64,000 nucleotides of DNA, taken from the NCBI GenBank assembly GCA_016718845.1, contig JADKCK010000023.1:1-64000 (forward strand). The letters run 5' to 3'. The notes beneath the pieces were generated by a model. That model was not told where the DNA came from. It did no database searches and saw only the letters and a list, made by a program, of their open reading frames with translations. This DNA is from Sphingobacteriales bacterium (lineage in GTDB: Bacteria > Bacteroidota > Bacteroidia > Chitinophagales > UBA2359). This document shows positions 50,684 to 59,605 of this stretch, one piece after another; the stretch's first letter is position 1, and the number at the start of each line of letters is the position of its first letter. Both the position numbers and the translations under genes were made by a program.

Positions 50684-52282
50684 TTAATCTTCAATAGCTT
50701 CGTCTTCGGCGGTGGCTAATTCGCGCACGTTGTTCGATAGTTTTCGGAGAGGATTGGAGCGCAGCTCGTTGTATAGTTGCCGATTTTTTAGTACATCTAT
50801 AGCCATAAAAATAGCAGTTCTGAACGATTCTTCGCTGGCGATGCCTTTTCCGGCAATATCGTAGGCGGTTCCGTGGTCGGGCGAGGTGCGCACAATGGGC
50901 AAGCCTGCTGTAAAGTTTACGCCATGTCCAAAGCTAAGTGCTTTAAAAGGCACTAATCCTTGGTCGTGGTACATGGCTAAAACGGCATCGAACTCGGCGT
51001 ATAGGTGCGAGCCAAAGAATCCATCGGCGGGGAATGGACCAAAGACGAGCATATTTTCTTGTCGTCGGGCGTGTTCAATGGCGGGCGATATAGTGGCTTG
51101 TTCTTCTATGCCAATCAGTCCATCGTCGCCGGCGTGTGGGTTTAGGGCAAGCACAGCGATACGCGGTCGTAAAATGCCAAAATCTTTGCGTAGCGAGTGG
51201 TCCATGATGCGCAATTTTTGCACAATGGCAGCGGGGGTAATGTTGCGGGCAACGTCTTTTATGGGTATATGGTTGGTTACTAAACCTACTTTAAGTTTGT
51301 CGCTTACTAGTAGCATCACGCTTTCGGTGGCTTTGCTTTGTTCGGTTAGGTACTCGGTGTGTCCTTTAAAAGGTGCATCATCGTTGTTAACCAAATTTTT
51401 ATTAACCGGAGCCGTAACAAGGGCATCAATTTTGCCTTTTAGCAAATCTTGGGTAGCTATTTCTAATGCTTTAAAGGCATAATGTCCCATTTTTTTATTG
51501 CTTTGTCCAAGGTCAATAGTTACGTCTTCGTCCCAACAATTAAGTACGTTTAATGTGCCAGGTCGGGCGCGATTAGTTTGCTCAATGATATTATAGCCAA
51601 TTTGGTTTATGTTTAGTGCTTTTCGGTGGTGGGCTAATGCCTTTGCCGAGCCGTATACTATAGGTACGCATAATTTTGCTACGCGCGGGTCGGTAAAAGT
51701 TTTTAGTATTACCTCTATACCAACGCCGTTTAGGTCGCCGATGGTAATGCCAATGCGTACCAAGTTGCCAATGTCAATTACTTCGTTGTTTTCGTTGTTG
51801 TCGGTGGTATCTTCGGCTATTTCTTCGGGTTTGGGCTCGTTGTCGGTATTGGCTACAGCCCATTTTTCGTTGGGGTCATAGTCGGGGCGCGAGTCGCCGG
51901 GTATCGACATTTGCGATTTAGGGCGGTCGTTTTGTTTATTGGGTTTGGGCGGATTGTTTTGCTTTTGCTTAGGATTAGCTTTTTTGTCTTGATTATTTTC
52001 CTTTTGCTGATTAGCGGTTTTGTCGTCTTTATCCACCAATTTATTTTCTACCAATTTGCTGGGCAACACAATTACCTTTTTGGGCGTTGGGTTTTCTTTT
52101 TCGGCTATCGGTGTTATTTCGTTAATAGATTCGCTAAACTCTTCGTTTGTTTCGGTGCTTGGGTCTTGGTTATCGGTGTTTTTATCGTTTTGATTGGAGT
52201 GCGGTCTATTTTTATTGCGGTTTTTATTAAAGTGTTTATGCTTTCCGCCCGATTTGTCGTTATGTGGCTTGTTTTCTTCCAT
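50684..52282 (-). CDS. pdxA: 4-hydroxythreonine-4-phosphate dehydrogenase with long N-terminal extension
   Basis: 532 residues from the ATG at 52280-52282, supported by a TATCTTTG box at 52335-52342. PdxA oxidises 4-phosphohydroxy-threonine in pyridoxal phosphate synthesis. The core begins at about residue 174 (NLVRIGITIGDLNGVGIEV) and has the metal-site motifs FKGHTEYL, AMYHDQGLVPFK and TSPDHGTAYDIAGKG. The first 170 residues are Lys/Asn/Gln/Glu-rich, without predicted fold, and are not part of any PdxA known to me (normal length about 330). They carry Lys/His runs (KHKHFNKNRNKNRPH) that may bind nucleic acid or be a surface tail. Confidence 0.9.
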   Translation of the reverse strand: MEENKPHNDKSGGKHKHFNKNRNKNRPHSNQNDKNTDNQDPSTETNEEFSESINEITPIAEKENPTPKKVIVLPSKLVENKLVDKDDKTANQQKENNQDKKANPKQKQNNPPKPNKQNDRPKSQMSIPGDSRPDYDPNEKWAVANTDNEPKPEEIAEDTTDNNENNEVIDIGNLVRIGITIGDLNGVGIEVILKTFTDPRVAKLCVPIVYGSAKALAHHRKALNINQIGYNIIEQTNRARPGTLNVLNCWDEDVTIDLGQSNKKMGHYAFKALEIATQDLLKGKIDALVTAPVNKNLVNNDDAPFKGHTEYLTEQSKATESVMLLVSDKLKVGLVTNHIPIKDVARNITPAAIVQKLRIMDHSLRKDFGILRPRIAVLALNPHAGDDGLIGIEEQATISPAIEHARRQENMLVFGPFPADGFFGSHLYAEFDAVLAMYHDQGLVPFKALSFGHGVNFTAGLPIVRTSPDHGTAYDIAGKGIASEESFRTAIFMAIDVLKNRQLYNELRSNPLRKLSNNVRELATAEDEAIED

Positions 52283-52334
52283 GATATGTTTTTTTATGAT
52301 TAGATGTGTGTTTTTTGTGTTATGATAAGCGGCA

Positions 52335-52342
52335 CAAAGATA
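52335..52342 (-). promoter_or_regulatory. -7 box (TATCTTTG) for pdxA
   Basis: Minus-strand TATCTTTG 53 bp before the chosen ATG, inside the longer possible reading frame to 52357, which it argues against. Confidence 0.6.
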
Positions 52343-52366
52343 AGTAAATAATGGCAAAAAAAGTAC

Positions 52367-54050
52367 TTAATCTTCTATCAACACCAAAAAACGGGTATCG
52401 AGTGGGTTTAGGTGTTGTAGTAGGGTAGCAATGAAGGTTTTTCCGTGGCGTAAATAGTAAGGAATAAAATTGTCGTAGCGCTCTTGCAACGATTGGTTTG
52501 GAAACAATTTGTCTTTTATGGTTTGTATTTGCGAGGTGGCAGTTTCGTATTTTCGTTTTTCGGCGCGCAGTAATTTTTGCTCTAATGTTTCGATGCTTTT
52601 GGTTAATTTAGTCATTTCGCCCATTACGGTGGCTTGCAAAGTAGGGTCAATTTGCAGGGCTTTGGCTAATATTTGCTCAAATGCTGTTTGTAATAGTTGG
52701 CTTTGTTCCGACAAATCGAGGGTGTTTTGCGAATGTTTGTTGACGTATTCGGTGGCTAAGTTTTGGGCATCGCTAAACAAATCTTCGATATAAGCCCAAT
52801 TTTTCGCATTTTTGCCATGTTGCTTTATCTATCCACAACACCGAGTTGCGCAGCATCAATACGGGGTAGTTAGCTCCATACGCCTCGATGGTTGTTTTTT
52901 GTTGTAGCCAATAGGCTAACTCGCCGCCGCCGCCAATATAGGCTATATTGGGCAATATGGTTTGTTGGTAAGTGGGGCGTAAAATAACGTTTGGGCTAAG
53001 ATGCCCCACCCCTGCCTCCCCAAAGGGGAGGTGATTGGGTTTGTCGTGATTGGGTTTGGTTGTATCGTTTAAGTGAGTATCATTGCTTTTGTTGTTAATA
53101 TTGGGTATTTTTAAATCTAAATATTTAATATCACCTTCGGGCAGTTGAATATAATATTGTTGGGTGGCATCATCGTACATAATTCGGCTGCGGTTGCCTT
53201 GCGTGTGGTAAAATAGGTTAATGGGGCGAGCAAAAGCCTGTGGGGTATAGCCTTGTTGTGCAAGTATTTGGTTGGTTTGTGTTACCAATTGATAGCTTTT
53301 TTGTTCCGAAAGTTCGGTTTGCAGGGCAGGCGAAAATACTTGTTTAAGGGCGGCATTGTCTTGATTTAGTACCACCAAACCGTATTCGCCAAACAAAAAA
53401 TTGACTAAATATTGGGTAGCATCTGCTAATGTTTGGTGTTGTAGATAGGCTGTTTGTAGCACTTCCCAAAGTTCGGTGGCGTGTGGGCTGTTGCCTAAAA
53501 GTGGTTTTAGCTGGTCGAAAATAGGCTGTAGGGTATGTGTTGACAAGCGTCCAACGGCTCCGCGTGTGGGTTGTTGCCATTGTAGGGTTTGCCCAAAAAT
53601 ATGTGCATGGTTTATCTCCTCAAAATCGTGGTCTTCGCTGCCCATCCAATAAATCGGTACAAAATGGTATTGCGGATAAGCGGTTTGTAGCGTTTTACTC
53701 AACTGTATGGCATCTACAATTTTGTAAATAAAGTATAAATGACCCGTAAAAAGGTTGGGCTGATGTGCTGTTGTAACGGTTAGGCAGTTGGGTTGCAACA
53801 ATGCAGCAATGTTTTTTTGCACCAGCTGATTGGCGGATAAATGTGCATATTGTTGTTGCAATACATCAACCAAAACTTGGCGCTTTTGTGGTGTAAAATT
53901 GGCGGCAATATGTTGTGCGGCATTGCCCAAAGCAGCTAAACTATGGGGGTAGCGGTACAAAGGGTTTAGGTCGGGATTTTGTGCCACATAATTAACTACC
54001 AATGGCGAAAAATAGCCCGTTTGGGCATAAGAAAGGTAATGGGTTTGCAT
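52367..54050 (-). pseudogene. bshC: Bacillithiol synthesis cysteine ligase BshC, frameshifted
   Basis: The first frame (52773-54050) has the BshC hallmarks NCLTVTTAHQPNLFTGHLYF, FVPIYWMGSEDHDFEEINH, and YIGGGGELAYWLQQ; it stops after YRRFV. The second (52367-52780) carries the C-terminal coiled coil (FEQILAKALQIDPTLQ, RAEKRKYETATSQIQ) and RFLVLIED. Both together give a complete protein of about 560 residues. An indel between 52770 and 52805, in TATAT or an A-run, explains the break. Between KYLDLKI and LSPNVILRP is an insertion of about 35 residues that ends in HLPFGEAGVGH, the translation of a palindromic repeat also present at 3745 and 18961. BshC adds Cys to GlcN-malate. Confidence 0.85.
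53002..53033. repeat. GC palindrome inside bshC
   Basis: GCCCCACCCCTGCCTCCCC, AAA, GGGGAGG: the central arms CTCCCC/GGGGAG form a hairpin. On the coding strand it reads in frame as HLPFGEAGVGH. Intergenic copies are at 3745-3776 and 18961-18994. Confidence 0.8.
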
Positions 54051-54098
54051 ATTTTAAAGTTGAAGCGAATAGTGGAGGTTTATTTAATTTCAAAAAAT

Positions 54099-54140
54099 AC
54101 CCCAACTTTGGCAATAAGCTAAAGTTGGGGCAGTTTTTTT
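54099..54140 (-). terminator. Rho-independent terminator of the hydroxylase gene
   Basis: CCCCAACTTT/AAAGTTGGGG arms with an 11-nt loop; T-runs on both sides, 17 bp past the stop codon. Confidence 0.85.
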
Positions 54141-54156
54141 AGTTAGCGGTGCTTAT

Positions 54157-54933
54157 TTACGCTTTTTTTTCGCCAATAAATAGTTTGCCAAAAAAGTTCC
54201 AAGCTGGTACGGCAATTGCCGAGCCTATTTTGGCTACTTTAAGCATTAACATTTGTAGGGCAAAGGGCATTTTGTACAAAAACGACAATTTTTGTGCTGT
54301 TGATTGTAAGAACAAAGAAGCTAAAACGGTATTGCGCACGTCGTTTTGTTGTGCTTTAAATTTTGGTAGCATTACATCCATTAGCAATATGTAGCGTTTT
54401 TTACCGCTGTTATTCCAAGCGGTATGTTCGTGGGCATCGCAGAAGATGAGGAATTTGCCCTCGTTCCAGGGTTGTTTTTCGGTACCAACTCTAAAGCCAG
54501 TTTCGGGCAAGCCGGCGGGTACGTATAGCCCTAGGTGACAACGCACAATGGCATTGGTGTCGCCGTTGTGTGGCTTAATGGTCGAGTTGCCCTCGAGCAT
54601 GTTAAACGATGCCGACAACATGCCCGGTACGCTTTCGAGCAAAGCGGTAGTTTTGGGCGCTTGGTTGCAGGCTTTAAAAAATTTAACGCCCCATGCAAAA
54701 AAGGCGATGGTTTTCCAACTATGGGCTACCGTTACCAAACCTTTGTCGAAGTAATCTTCCATTTGTTGCCCACTGTTTATAAGTGCATCTAATTCGTCGC
54801 GAATAACCATCCAATTGTCTTCGAGGTGTTTAACCCACGGAAAATCAGCGGTATTGTAAAAATAAGGCTCGCTACCGTTAAAGCCCGAGCGCTCTAAAAA
54901 CGAATAAAAGATGCCATTATTTAAATCTGCCAT
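54157..54933 (-). CDS. Aspartyl/asparaginyl beta-hydroxylase family protein
   Basis: 258 residues. A 2-oxoglutarate/Fe(II) oxygenase of the LpxO/AspH type. IKPHNGDTNAIVRCHLGLYVP holds the first Fe-binding His and the 2-oxoglutarate Arg; KFLIFCDAHEHTAWNNSGKK holds the second His; RYILLMDVMLP closes the fold. In Gram-negatives such enzymes hydroxylate the fatty acid of lipid A (LpxO) or a protein residue; either is possible here, and an LpxL-type acyltransferase is 2 kb away. There is no signal peptide. GNAT gene upstream, 56 bp apart. Confidence 0.8.
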   Translation of the reverse strand: MADLNNGIFYSFLERSGFNGSEPYFYNTADFPWVKHLEDNWMVIRDELDALINSGQQMEDYFDKGLVTVAHSWKTIAFFAWGVKFFKACNQAPKTTALLESVPGMLSASFNMLEGNSTIKPHNGDTNAIVRCHLGLYVPAGLPETGFRVGTEKQPWNEGKFLIFCDAHEHTAWNNSGKKRYILLMDVMLPKFKAQQNDVRNTVLASLFLQSTAQKLSFLYKMPFALQMLMLKVAKIGSAIAVPAWNFFGKLFIGEKKA

Positions 54934-54989
54934 GTTGCAATATATTTGGTTATTTTTAAGAGAAATGAAATTTGAATTTAGCTAAACAA

Positions 54990-55619
54990 TTACCCTTCTT
55001 TTTGCATATTTTCGAGTACTTTGTTGATAATATCAAGGTTTTTGTCGCTTGGCTCGCCTATTATTTCGATGGGGTCATAATGCCCTGATACGATGCACGA
55101 GCCACGGTCTAATCTGTCGAAGCGTTTCAAGAAATCTTCTTTAATTAATATGTACCATTGGTTTTCTACATTTTCTTGTCCGGGTATTAACACATAACCA
55201 ATAGCTTTATTGTATTTAATAGCTGCTGGGTTGCTGCGTAAAATTTGGATAAACGATTTGTTGCTAAAATCCAACACTTTAAACGTAAACTCTAATAGTG
55301 CCAAAGATGCCAACGAAGGCACATAGCTGTTCCAGAGTTCTTGCTCCCAGATAAAGATACCACCTTCGCCGTATTTATCTTGCATATTTACGCTTTTGGT
55401 GTTGATAAGTCCAATTTTTCGTCCTTCGTAAATAATTACAAAATAGTAGTTGTATTTGTTGTTGATGCTATCAAACCATTGTTTTTGCATTTCGGAGGTT
55501 ATATGCCCACGATAAGCCATTCGTTGTCGTATTTCGGGCTGATTGCGCCAATAGCGTACTAGTTCTATGTCTTCTTCGGATAGGCGTTGTATGGTAATGC
55601 CATATTTTTTAATAATCAT
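54990..55619 (-). CDS. GNAT family N-acetyltransferase
   Basis: 209 residues. N-terminal ITIQRLSEEDIELVRYWRNQPEIRQ followed by YRGHITSEMQKQWFDSINN is the typical start of GNAT proteins like RimJ/PseH. The acetyl-CoA-binding part is around GIFIWEQELWNSYVPSLASL and the helix KSFIQILRSNPAAIKYNKAIGY. The last 45 residues, after the fold, are an additional acidic tail. Substrate unknown. Probably co-transcribed with the hydroxylase gene (56 bp). Confidence 0.8.
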   Translation of the reverse strand: MIIKKYGITIQRLSEEDIELVRYWRNQPEIRQRMAYRGHITSEMQKQWFDSINNKYNYYFVIIYEGRKIGLINTKSVNMQDKYGEGGIFIWEQELWNSYVPSLASLALLEFTFKVLDFSNKSFIQILRSNPAAIKYNKAIGYVLIPGQENVENQWYILIKEDFLKRFDRLDRGSCIVSGHYDPIEIIGEPSDKNLDIINKVLENMQKEG

Positions 55620-55675
55620 GGATTATAGTTTTGTTTTGATGAGAAGAATGAAATAGGGGTGTTTATGAGTAGGTA

Positions 55676-55709
55676 CTTCCCTTTCTTTATTTTTAAAAAG
55701 AAAGGGAAG
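55676..55709. terminator. Hairpin between the hypothetical and GNAT genes
   Basis: CTTCCCTTTCTTT and AAAGAAAGGGAAG arms around ATTTTTAA. It lies 83 bp past the stop at 55792. It lacks a long T-run, so termination is uncertain. Confidence 0.5.
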
Positions 55710-55791
55710 ATAGCAACTTGATGTTATTGAGCATATTGATTATTGCGTTTTTATCAATCACCCATTATTGATTTATCCTAAAAAACGATGT

Positions 55792-56709
55792 TTAATCATT
55801 TCTAAAAATTCTTTTAACTGTTGGGTCGTTATCTTTCCAGTTAAAGTCGTAGCGCAGGTTAAGGTTTATATAGGTAAGTGCCTCTATGTAGCCACGGGCA
55901 TCTGATAATTCTTTCATCGAATCGTGGTAGGCTTTTTCGTTGTTGCTAAATAATTCGCGGATAAAGGCAATGCGTTGATTAAACGTAACCGGAAACTTGA
56001 TACTATCGCCGTTAATACCACCTGTATCTTTTTGTGGTGTTTCTGTTTCTTTTTGTTTGCCCAATAAGTTGTTTAGCTCGCCAATGGCAATGGTTTCGCC
56101 TTCATCTTCGTCAAAGTCGGCAACAAGTTTAATGCTTTCTTTATCTATGTTTGCTGATGGGATAGAATCGCGGCGCAAAAAATCGTCTAATACTTGAGTT
56201 TTGGCACTGTCGTCGTCGTCGTTGTTTCCCCATTCGTGTAAGGGTGTCGATTTTCCGTTTTCGTTGGCTTCTACATCGGCAGTAGGTTCTGTCCAAGTGG
56301 GGGTATCAACTTCTACTATTGCTTCGGGTGCGGTTATTTTTTCAACTACTTGAGCAATAGGTTCTTCGATAGGTTCATCTTCAACAATTACTGCTGGTTC
56401 TTGGGTAATTGCTGCTGGTTCTTGGGTAATTGCTACGGGTTCTGGTTCTGGTTCTTTTTGTACAATTATGGGGTTTATGATGCTGGGTTTGTACTCAAAT
56501 TTTGGTTTTTCTAATACCACATCGTGTTGTTCCATTTCCAAATCGGGCATTTCCATTACCAAAATGTTGTCGTACAAATCAAGTACATACTTTTTGAGCA
56601 AAGCTAGTTCCAACCGTTTTATTGGTTCGTTGCTTTTTCGCATGTTTCGGTACAAATAGTTGACTTTTTCGAGTGCAACTGCAATTTCGTTTAAGCGTCG
56701 TTTGTTCAT
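55792..56709 (-). CDS. Conserved Bacteroidota hypothetical with acidic linker
   Basis: 305 residues from the ATG at 56707-56709 (MNKRRLNEIAVALEKV). Residues 1-60 are helical; 80-235 are a Pro/Glu/Val/Asp-rich, disordered linker with two ITQEPAA repeats; 240-305 contain FNQRIAFIRELFSNNEKAYHDSM, EALTYINLNLRYDFNW and VKRIFR. This last part resembles a short domain at the end of many uncharacterised Bacteroidota proteins ('NDRFLFIRELFNGD'), by memory. No signal peptide. Cytoplasmic, function unknown. Confidence 0.65.
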   Translation of the reverse strand: MNKRRLNEIAVALEKVNYLYRNMRKSNEPIKRLELALLKKYVLDLYDNILVMEMPDLEMEQHDVVLEKPKFEYKPSIINPIIVQKEPEPEPVAITQEPAAITQEPAVIVEDEPIEEPIAQVVEKITAPEAIVEVDTPTWTEPTADVEANENGKSTPLHEWGNNDDDDSAKTQVLDDFLRRDSIPSANIDKESIKLVADFDEDEGETIAIGELNNLLGKQKETETPQKDTGGINGDSIKFPVTFNQRIAFIRELFSNNEKAYHDSMKELSDARGYIEALTYINLNLRYDFNWKDNDPTVKRIFRND

Positions 56710-56871
56710 CGGAACACGTATTTTATAAGGTGAATAATTTTTGTAAAGAAATGGGTATTGATGTGTGTTTGACGTACAAAAGTACGACAAAAATTTAGTT
56801 TAGGCAAAAAAAAGCGTAATTTGTTTTAACTATGACAATTTTGTAACACCAATGGCTTTATTTGGGGCGTA

Positions 56872-57008
56872 TATAGGATACAGACCTTAAAAAGTGATTA
56901 ATTTGGAGGGCTGCGCTTAATTGCACTGGGGGTGCCACCAACTTATCGAGTGAGGGAGTGCTAAGCATCACCCCCAAAAAAGACATATTCCGCGTTAAGC
57001 GGGGCGGG
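56872..57008 (+). repeat. GGGGGTG/CACCCCC element, copy E
   Basis: Starts GGATACAGACCTTAAAAAG, has GGGCTGCGCTTAATTGCACTG, GGGGGTGCCACCAACT, GTGAGGGAGTGC, CATCACCCCC, AAAAAAGACATATTCCGCGT and TAAGCGGGG. The left arm is complete, the right AT-rich arm seen in B, C and F is missing or diverged. Confidence 0.85.
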
Positions 57009-57078
57009 CGCATACCGTTTGTATTGTTTGTATAGTATTGGTTGCGTGCTTGCTTTATGTGGGTAGTTAATTTACGGC

Positions 57079-57957
57079 TCAATTTTCGGTTGGGCGTTTC
57101 TTTTTCCATCGTTTGTGTGTCCAGAGCCAATCTTGAGGTTTGGCGATAATTATTTTTTCAAATTCGTGCATTATTTGTTCGGTAATTTCGTTTGGTTTTG
57201 TGTTTGCCGATTGTTCGAACAATGGTTTAAATGTTACCTCGTAGTAGCCTCGTTTTTGTCGTTGAATATCTATCAACACTACGGGGTAGTTGTTGGCTCG
57301 GGCGTGTTTTTCGGGTCCAATTAGGCAGGCGGTATCTTGGTTTAAAAAATGCATCCAGTGCGATTTAGCCATGCTCGACGGGTTTTGGTCGGCAACCATA
57401 ACAATGGCGGTTAGGCGGTTTTTATTTTTTTCGATGGTTAAAGATGTTTCGCTTGTTTTTGCCAATTCCATGCCAAATCGGCTGCGGTTGTGTGCGGTGT
57501 AAGCTTCGATATATTTGTTAGATAGGGGTTTATAGACGCCTACGGGTGTAAATTTTACCCAAAGTGGAGCGGTCAAAACGCCCCATTCCCAGTTGGCAAA
57601 ATGGGCAGCTGTAAGTATTATTGTTTGTTTTTGTTGGTAGTAATGGTCTATCAACTCGGTGTTTTTAAACACATAACGTTGGCGCAATTCATCGGCATTT
57701 AAATTAAATCCTTTAAAGCTTTCGAGTATAATATCGGCAAGGTTTTGGTACGAGCGTTGGGCAATTTGCTGTAGTTCGGCGGCATTTTTATCCGGAAAAG
57801 CCCGCAGTAATTGTTCTTCTACCACTTTGCGTCTATATTTTACTACCCTATACAATAGCCAAGCTAGTGCATCAGATAAACGATAAATTATTGAAAAAGG
57901 TAATAGCCAAAATAAAAAAACGATGGTACGAAAGAAAAAATAACCTAGTATTTGCAT
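57079..57957 (-). CDS. Lipid A biosynthesis acyltransferase (LpxL/HtrB family)
   Basis: 292 residues. N-terminal membrane helix (FFFRTIVFLFWLLPFSIIYRL), then the catalytic H-x4-E motif as LTAAHFANWEWG; GVYKPLSNKYIEAYTAHNRSRFG and ADQNPSS are the other conserved blocks. The enzyme transfers secondary acyl chains to KDO2-lipid A or a similar precursor at the inner membrane. Length is normal. A copy of the GGGGGTG element lies just downstream. Confidence 0.9.
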   Translation of the reverse strand: MQILGYFFFRTIVFLFWLLPFSIIYRLSDALAWLLYRVVKYRRKVVEEQLLRAFPDKNAAELQQIAQRSYQNLADIILESFKGFNLNADELRQRYVFKNTELIDHYYQQKQTIILTAAHFANWEWGVLTAPLWVKFTPVGVYKPLSNKYIEAYTAHNRSRFGMELAKTSETSLTIEKNKNRLTAIVMVADQNPSSMAKSHWMHFLNQDTACLIGPEKHARANNYPVVLIDIQRQKRGYYEVTFKPLFEQSANTKPNEITEQIMHEFEKIIIAKPQDWLWTHKRWKKKRPTEN

Positions 57958-58046
57958 GTTGTAGGTTTAAACAATGTTGCAGTGTTGGTGTGCATGTAGG
58001 TTGGTGTATTTATCTTTGTTCTTCTCCAAAGATTGTTCTGAAGGGA

Positions 58047-58085
58047 CAAAGCTACAAAAGTTGTTTTAACTTTTGTAGCTTTTTG
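58047..58085. terminator. Hairpin terminator upstream of the acyltransferase
   Basis: AAAGCTACAAAAGTT and AACTTTTGTAGCTTT arms around GTTTT, 35 bp past the stop of the haloperoxidase-like gene (minus strand). The left arm also contains minus-strand TAGCTTTG, which fits TAnnTTTG and could be the acyltransferase -7 box. Confidence 0.7.
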
Positions 58086-58119
58086 TCGAAATTTTGGCAA
58101 TTATTTTTATTTAGTTAAG

Positions 58120-59454
58120 TTATTTTTTAAATGGCATAGCATTTATGTTACCTCCGATAATTTTGCCTTGTGTGATACCTATAATAATGGCATCGCGAAA
58201 ATGGGTGCCACCATATAAACCTGCAAAAGCAGATTCGTGTGTGGCATCGTCAAACGAGATAAAATTGCGTGCCGAGCCATCAATATCGGTGCGATTTTGG
58301 TGTGTAAAGTCGCTGAAAGTATAGTTTTCGCCAAACAAATTGCTTAAAATATTGCCCATTACGCCTGCTTGTATGGCTTGTTCCGAGGTATATTCGGGCG
58401 ATGCAGGTGTGTTTATTAAAGGTGTCCAGGCGGGGTTTATTACCTCTTTAATGTAGCTTACGGGGCGCAATAGGCTGTGTTGATATTTGCATTTCCAGCA
58501 CGATATATAGGCATCGTTTAAGCCAATACCTAGTTTGCAATAGGCTTCGGCGGCGGTGGCAAGGTTGGCATTTTCGCCCTCTAAAATGCCCATTAATATC
58601 GAAATCGAGTGTCCGGGTGCGGTAATACTCCCCATTTCATCTGCCCAATAATAGGCAATTGTTTTTTGTTCGTTGGTTAATGTTTGAGTGGTATTGTATA
58701 CTTCGTTGGCTTGTATATAAAAAGCCGAGTTGCTTGCCGTTGAGTAGGTTTTGGGTGCCGAAGGTTGCGAACCTGTTATATTTTCGGCTATAAATGGGCG
58801 ATTGTTGCCCCAATAAGGATGCAAGGGTGTGGCGGTAGGCGTAGTTAATCGCCATCTGCCGGGTCCGCTAATAGGTACAAAATTAGGGTCGCTTAGGTGT
58901 AAATAGGCTTGGTCGGCTCCATCGGTTTTCGACCATTCAAAAACATCTTCGGCTATTTTTTTGCCAAAATTTTTGGAACGGGTAAGCGTGGCTAAATCTG
59001 CTTGACCTGTAAAAGAAGCATTTATTTCGGATTCTAAGGCATCTATGCTTGCTAAGTTTTGTGCCGACATATTAGCGTACATATTTTTGACCATATATGC
59101 CATAGCTGCATTGGCGGCAGCGGGCAGGTAATAATCAAAATTTGGGTCGGTGTAGTTGCTGTGTTCAAAACCGTTTAACTTGCCCGACAACGATTGATAC
59201 TCGGGCATACCAACAACCACCGACTCGTATAAGGCAACGCCTGTGTAAGCCATAGCGCGTGCTACCACATTAGCACTAAAACCACTAGTTTGCGGGGTAA
59301 TTTCGAGCATTTTGGCGTACCATTTATTGGCTACCTCGGCATTGTAATTATTGGTGTTGCCATTGCTTAGTTCGTCTTTGGTAGCACACGATGTTTGAAA
59401 CACAAATAGGCTAACGAACAGTAAAGTTAAGGTTTTGGAAAATTGCGTTTTCAT
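58120..59454 (-). CDS. Vanadium haloperoxidase/PAP2-like lipoprotein with altered active site
   Basis: 444 residues from the ATG at 59452-59454; lipobox QTSC puts the lipid on Cys23. The helical bundle and conserved blocks of the vanadium-dependent haloperoxidase-type PAP2 superfamily are seen: ARAMAYTGVALYESVVVGMP, KCKYQHSLLRPVSYI, TPASPEYTSEQAIQAG and GGTHFRDAIIIGITQG. The vanadate/phosphate His and Arg in GGTHFR are kept, but the SGH motif that normally carries the acid-base His reads SEQ. Either a different activity or loss of activity is likely. Outer membrane or periplasm facing. Upstream gap is a tandem array. Confidence 0.8.
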   Translation of the reverse strand: MKTQFSKTLTLLFVSLFVFQTSCATKDELSNGNTNNYNAEVANKWYAKMLEITPQTSGFSANVVARAMAYTGVALYESVVVGMPEYQSLSGKLNGFEHSNYTDPNFDYYLPAAANAAMAYMVKNMYANMSAQNLASIDALESEINASFTGQADLATLTRSKNFGKKIAEDVFEWSKTDGADQAYLHLSDPNFVPISGPGRWRLTTPTATPLHPYWGNNRPFIAENITGSQPSAPKTYSTASNSAFYIQANEVYNTTQTLTNEQKTIAYYWADEMGSITAPGHSISILMGILEGENANLATAAEAYCKLGIGLNDAYISCWKCKYQHSLLRPVSYIKEVINPAWTPLINTPASPEYTSEQAIQAGVMGNILSNLFGENYTFSDFTHQNRTDIDGSARNFISFDDATHESAFAGLYGGTHFRDAIIIGITQGKIIGGNINAMPFKK

Positions 59455-59605
59455 ATCTAAAAAGTTATTTTTAAGTTTGAATAGTTTGATTGTTATTGCT
59501 ATGCAAGTATTAACCAAATTTTGTGCCAAGTTTTGAAAGTACCTATGTTTTCAATTGATTAGAAATAACTTTGCTTTACAGAGTTAATTCATCAAACCTC
59601 AACTA

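Noticed and set aside
23403..57130. Small proteins sharing LTRN(R/M)(S/F)FLGV in copies B, C and E of the 180-bp element
   Set aside because: The shared frame is only the translation of the conserved DNA; copy A has a stop in it, and the element occurs in either orientation with respect to genes.
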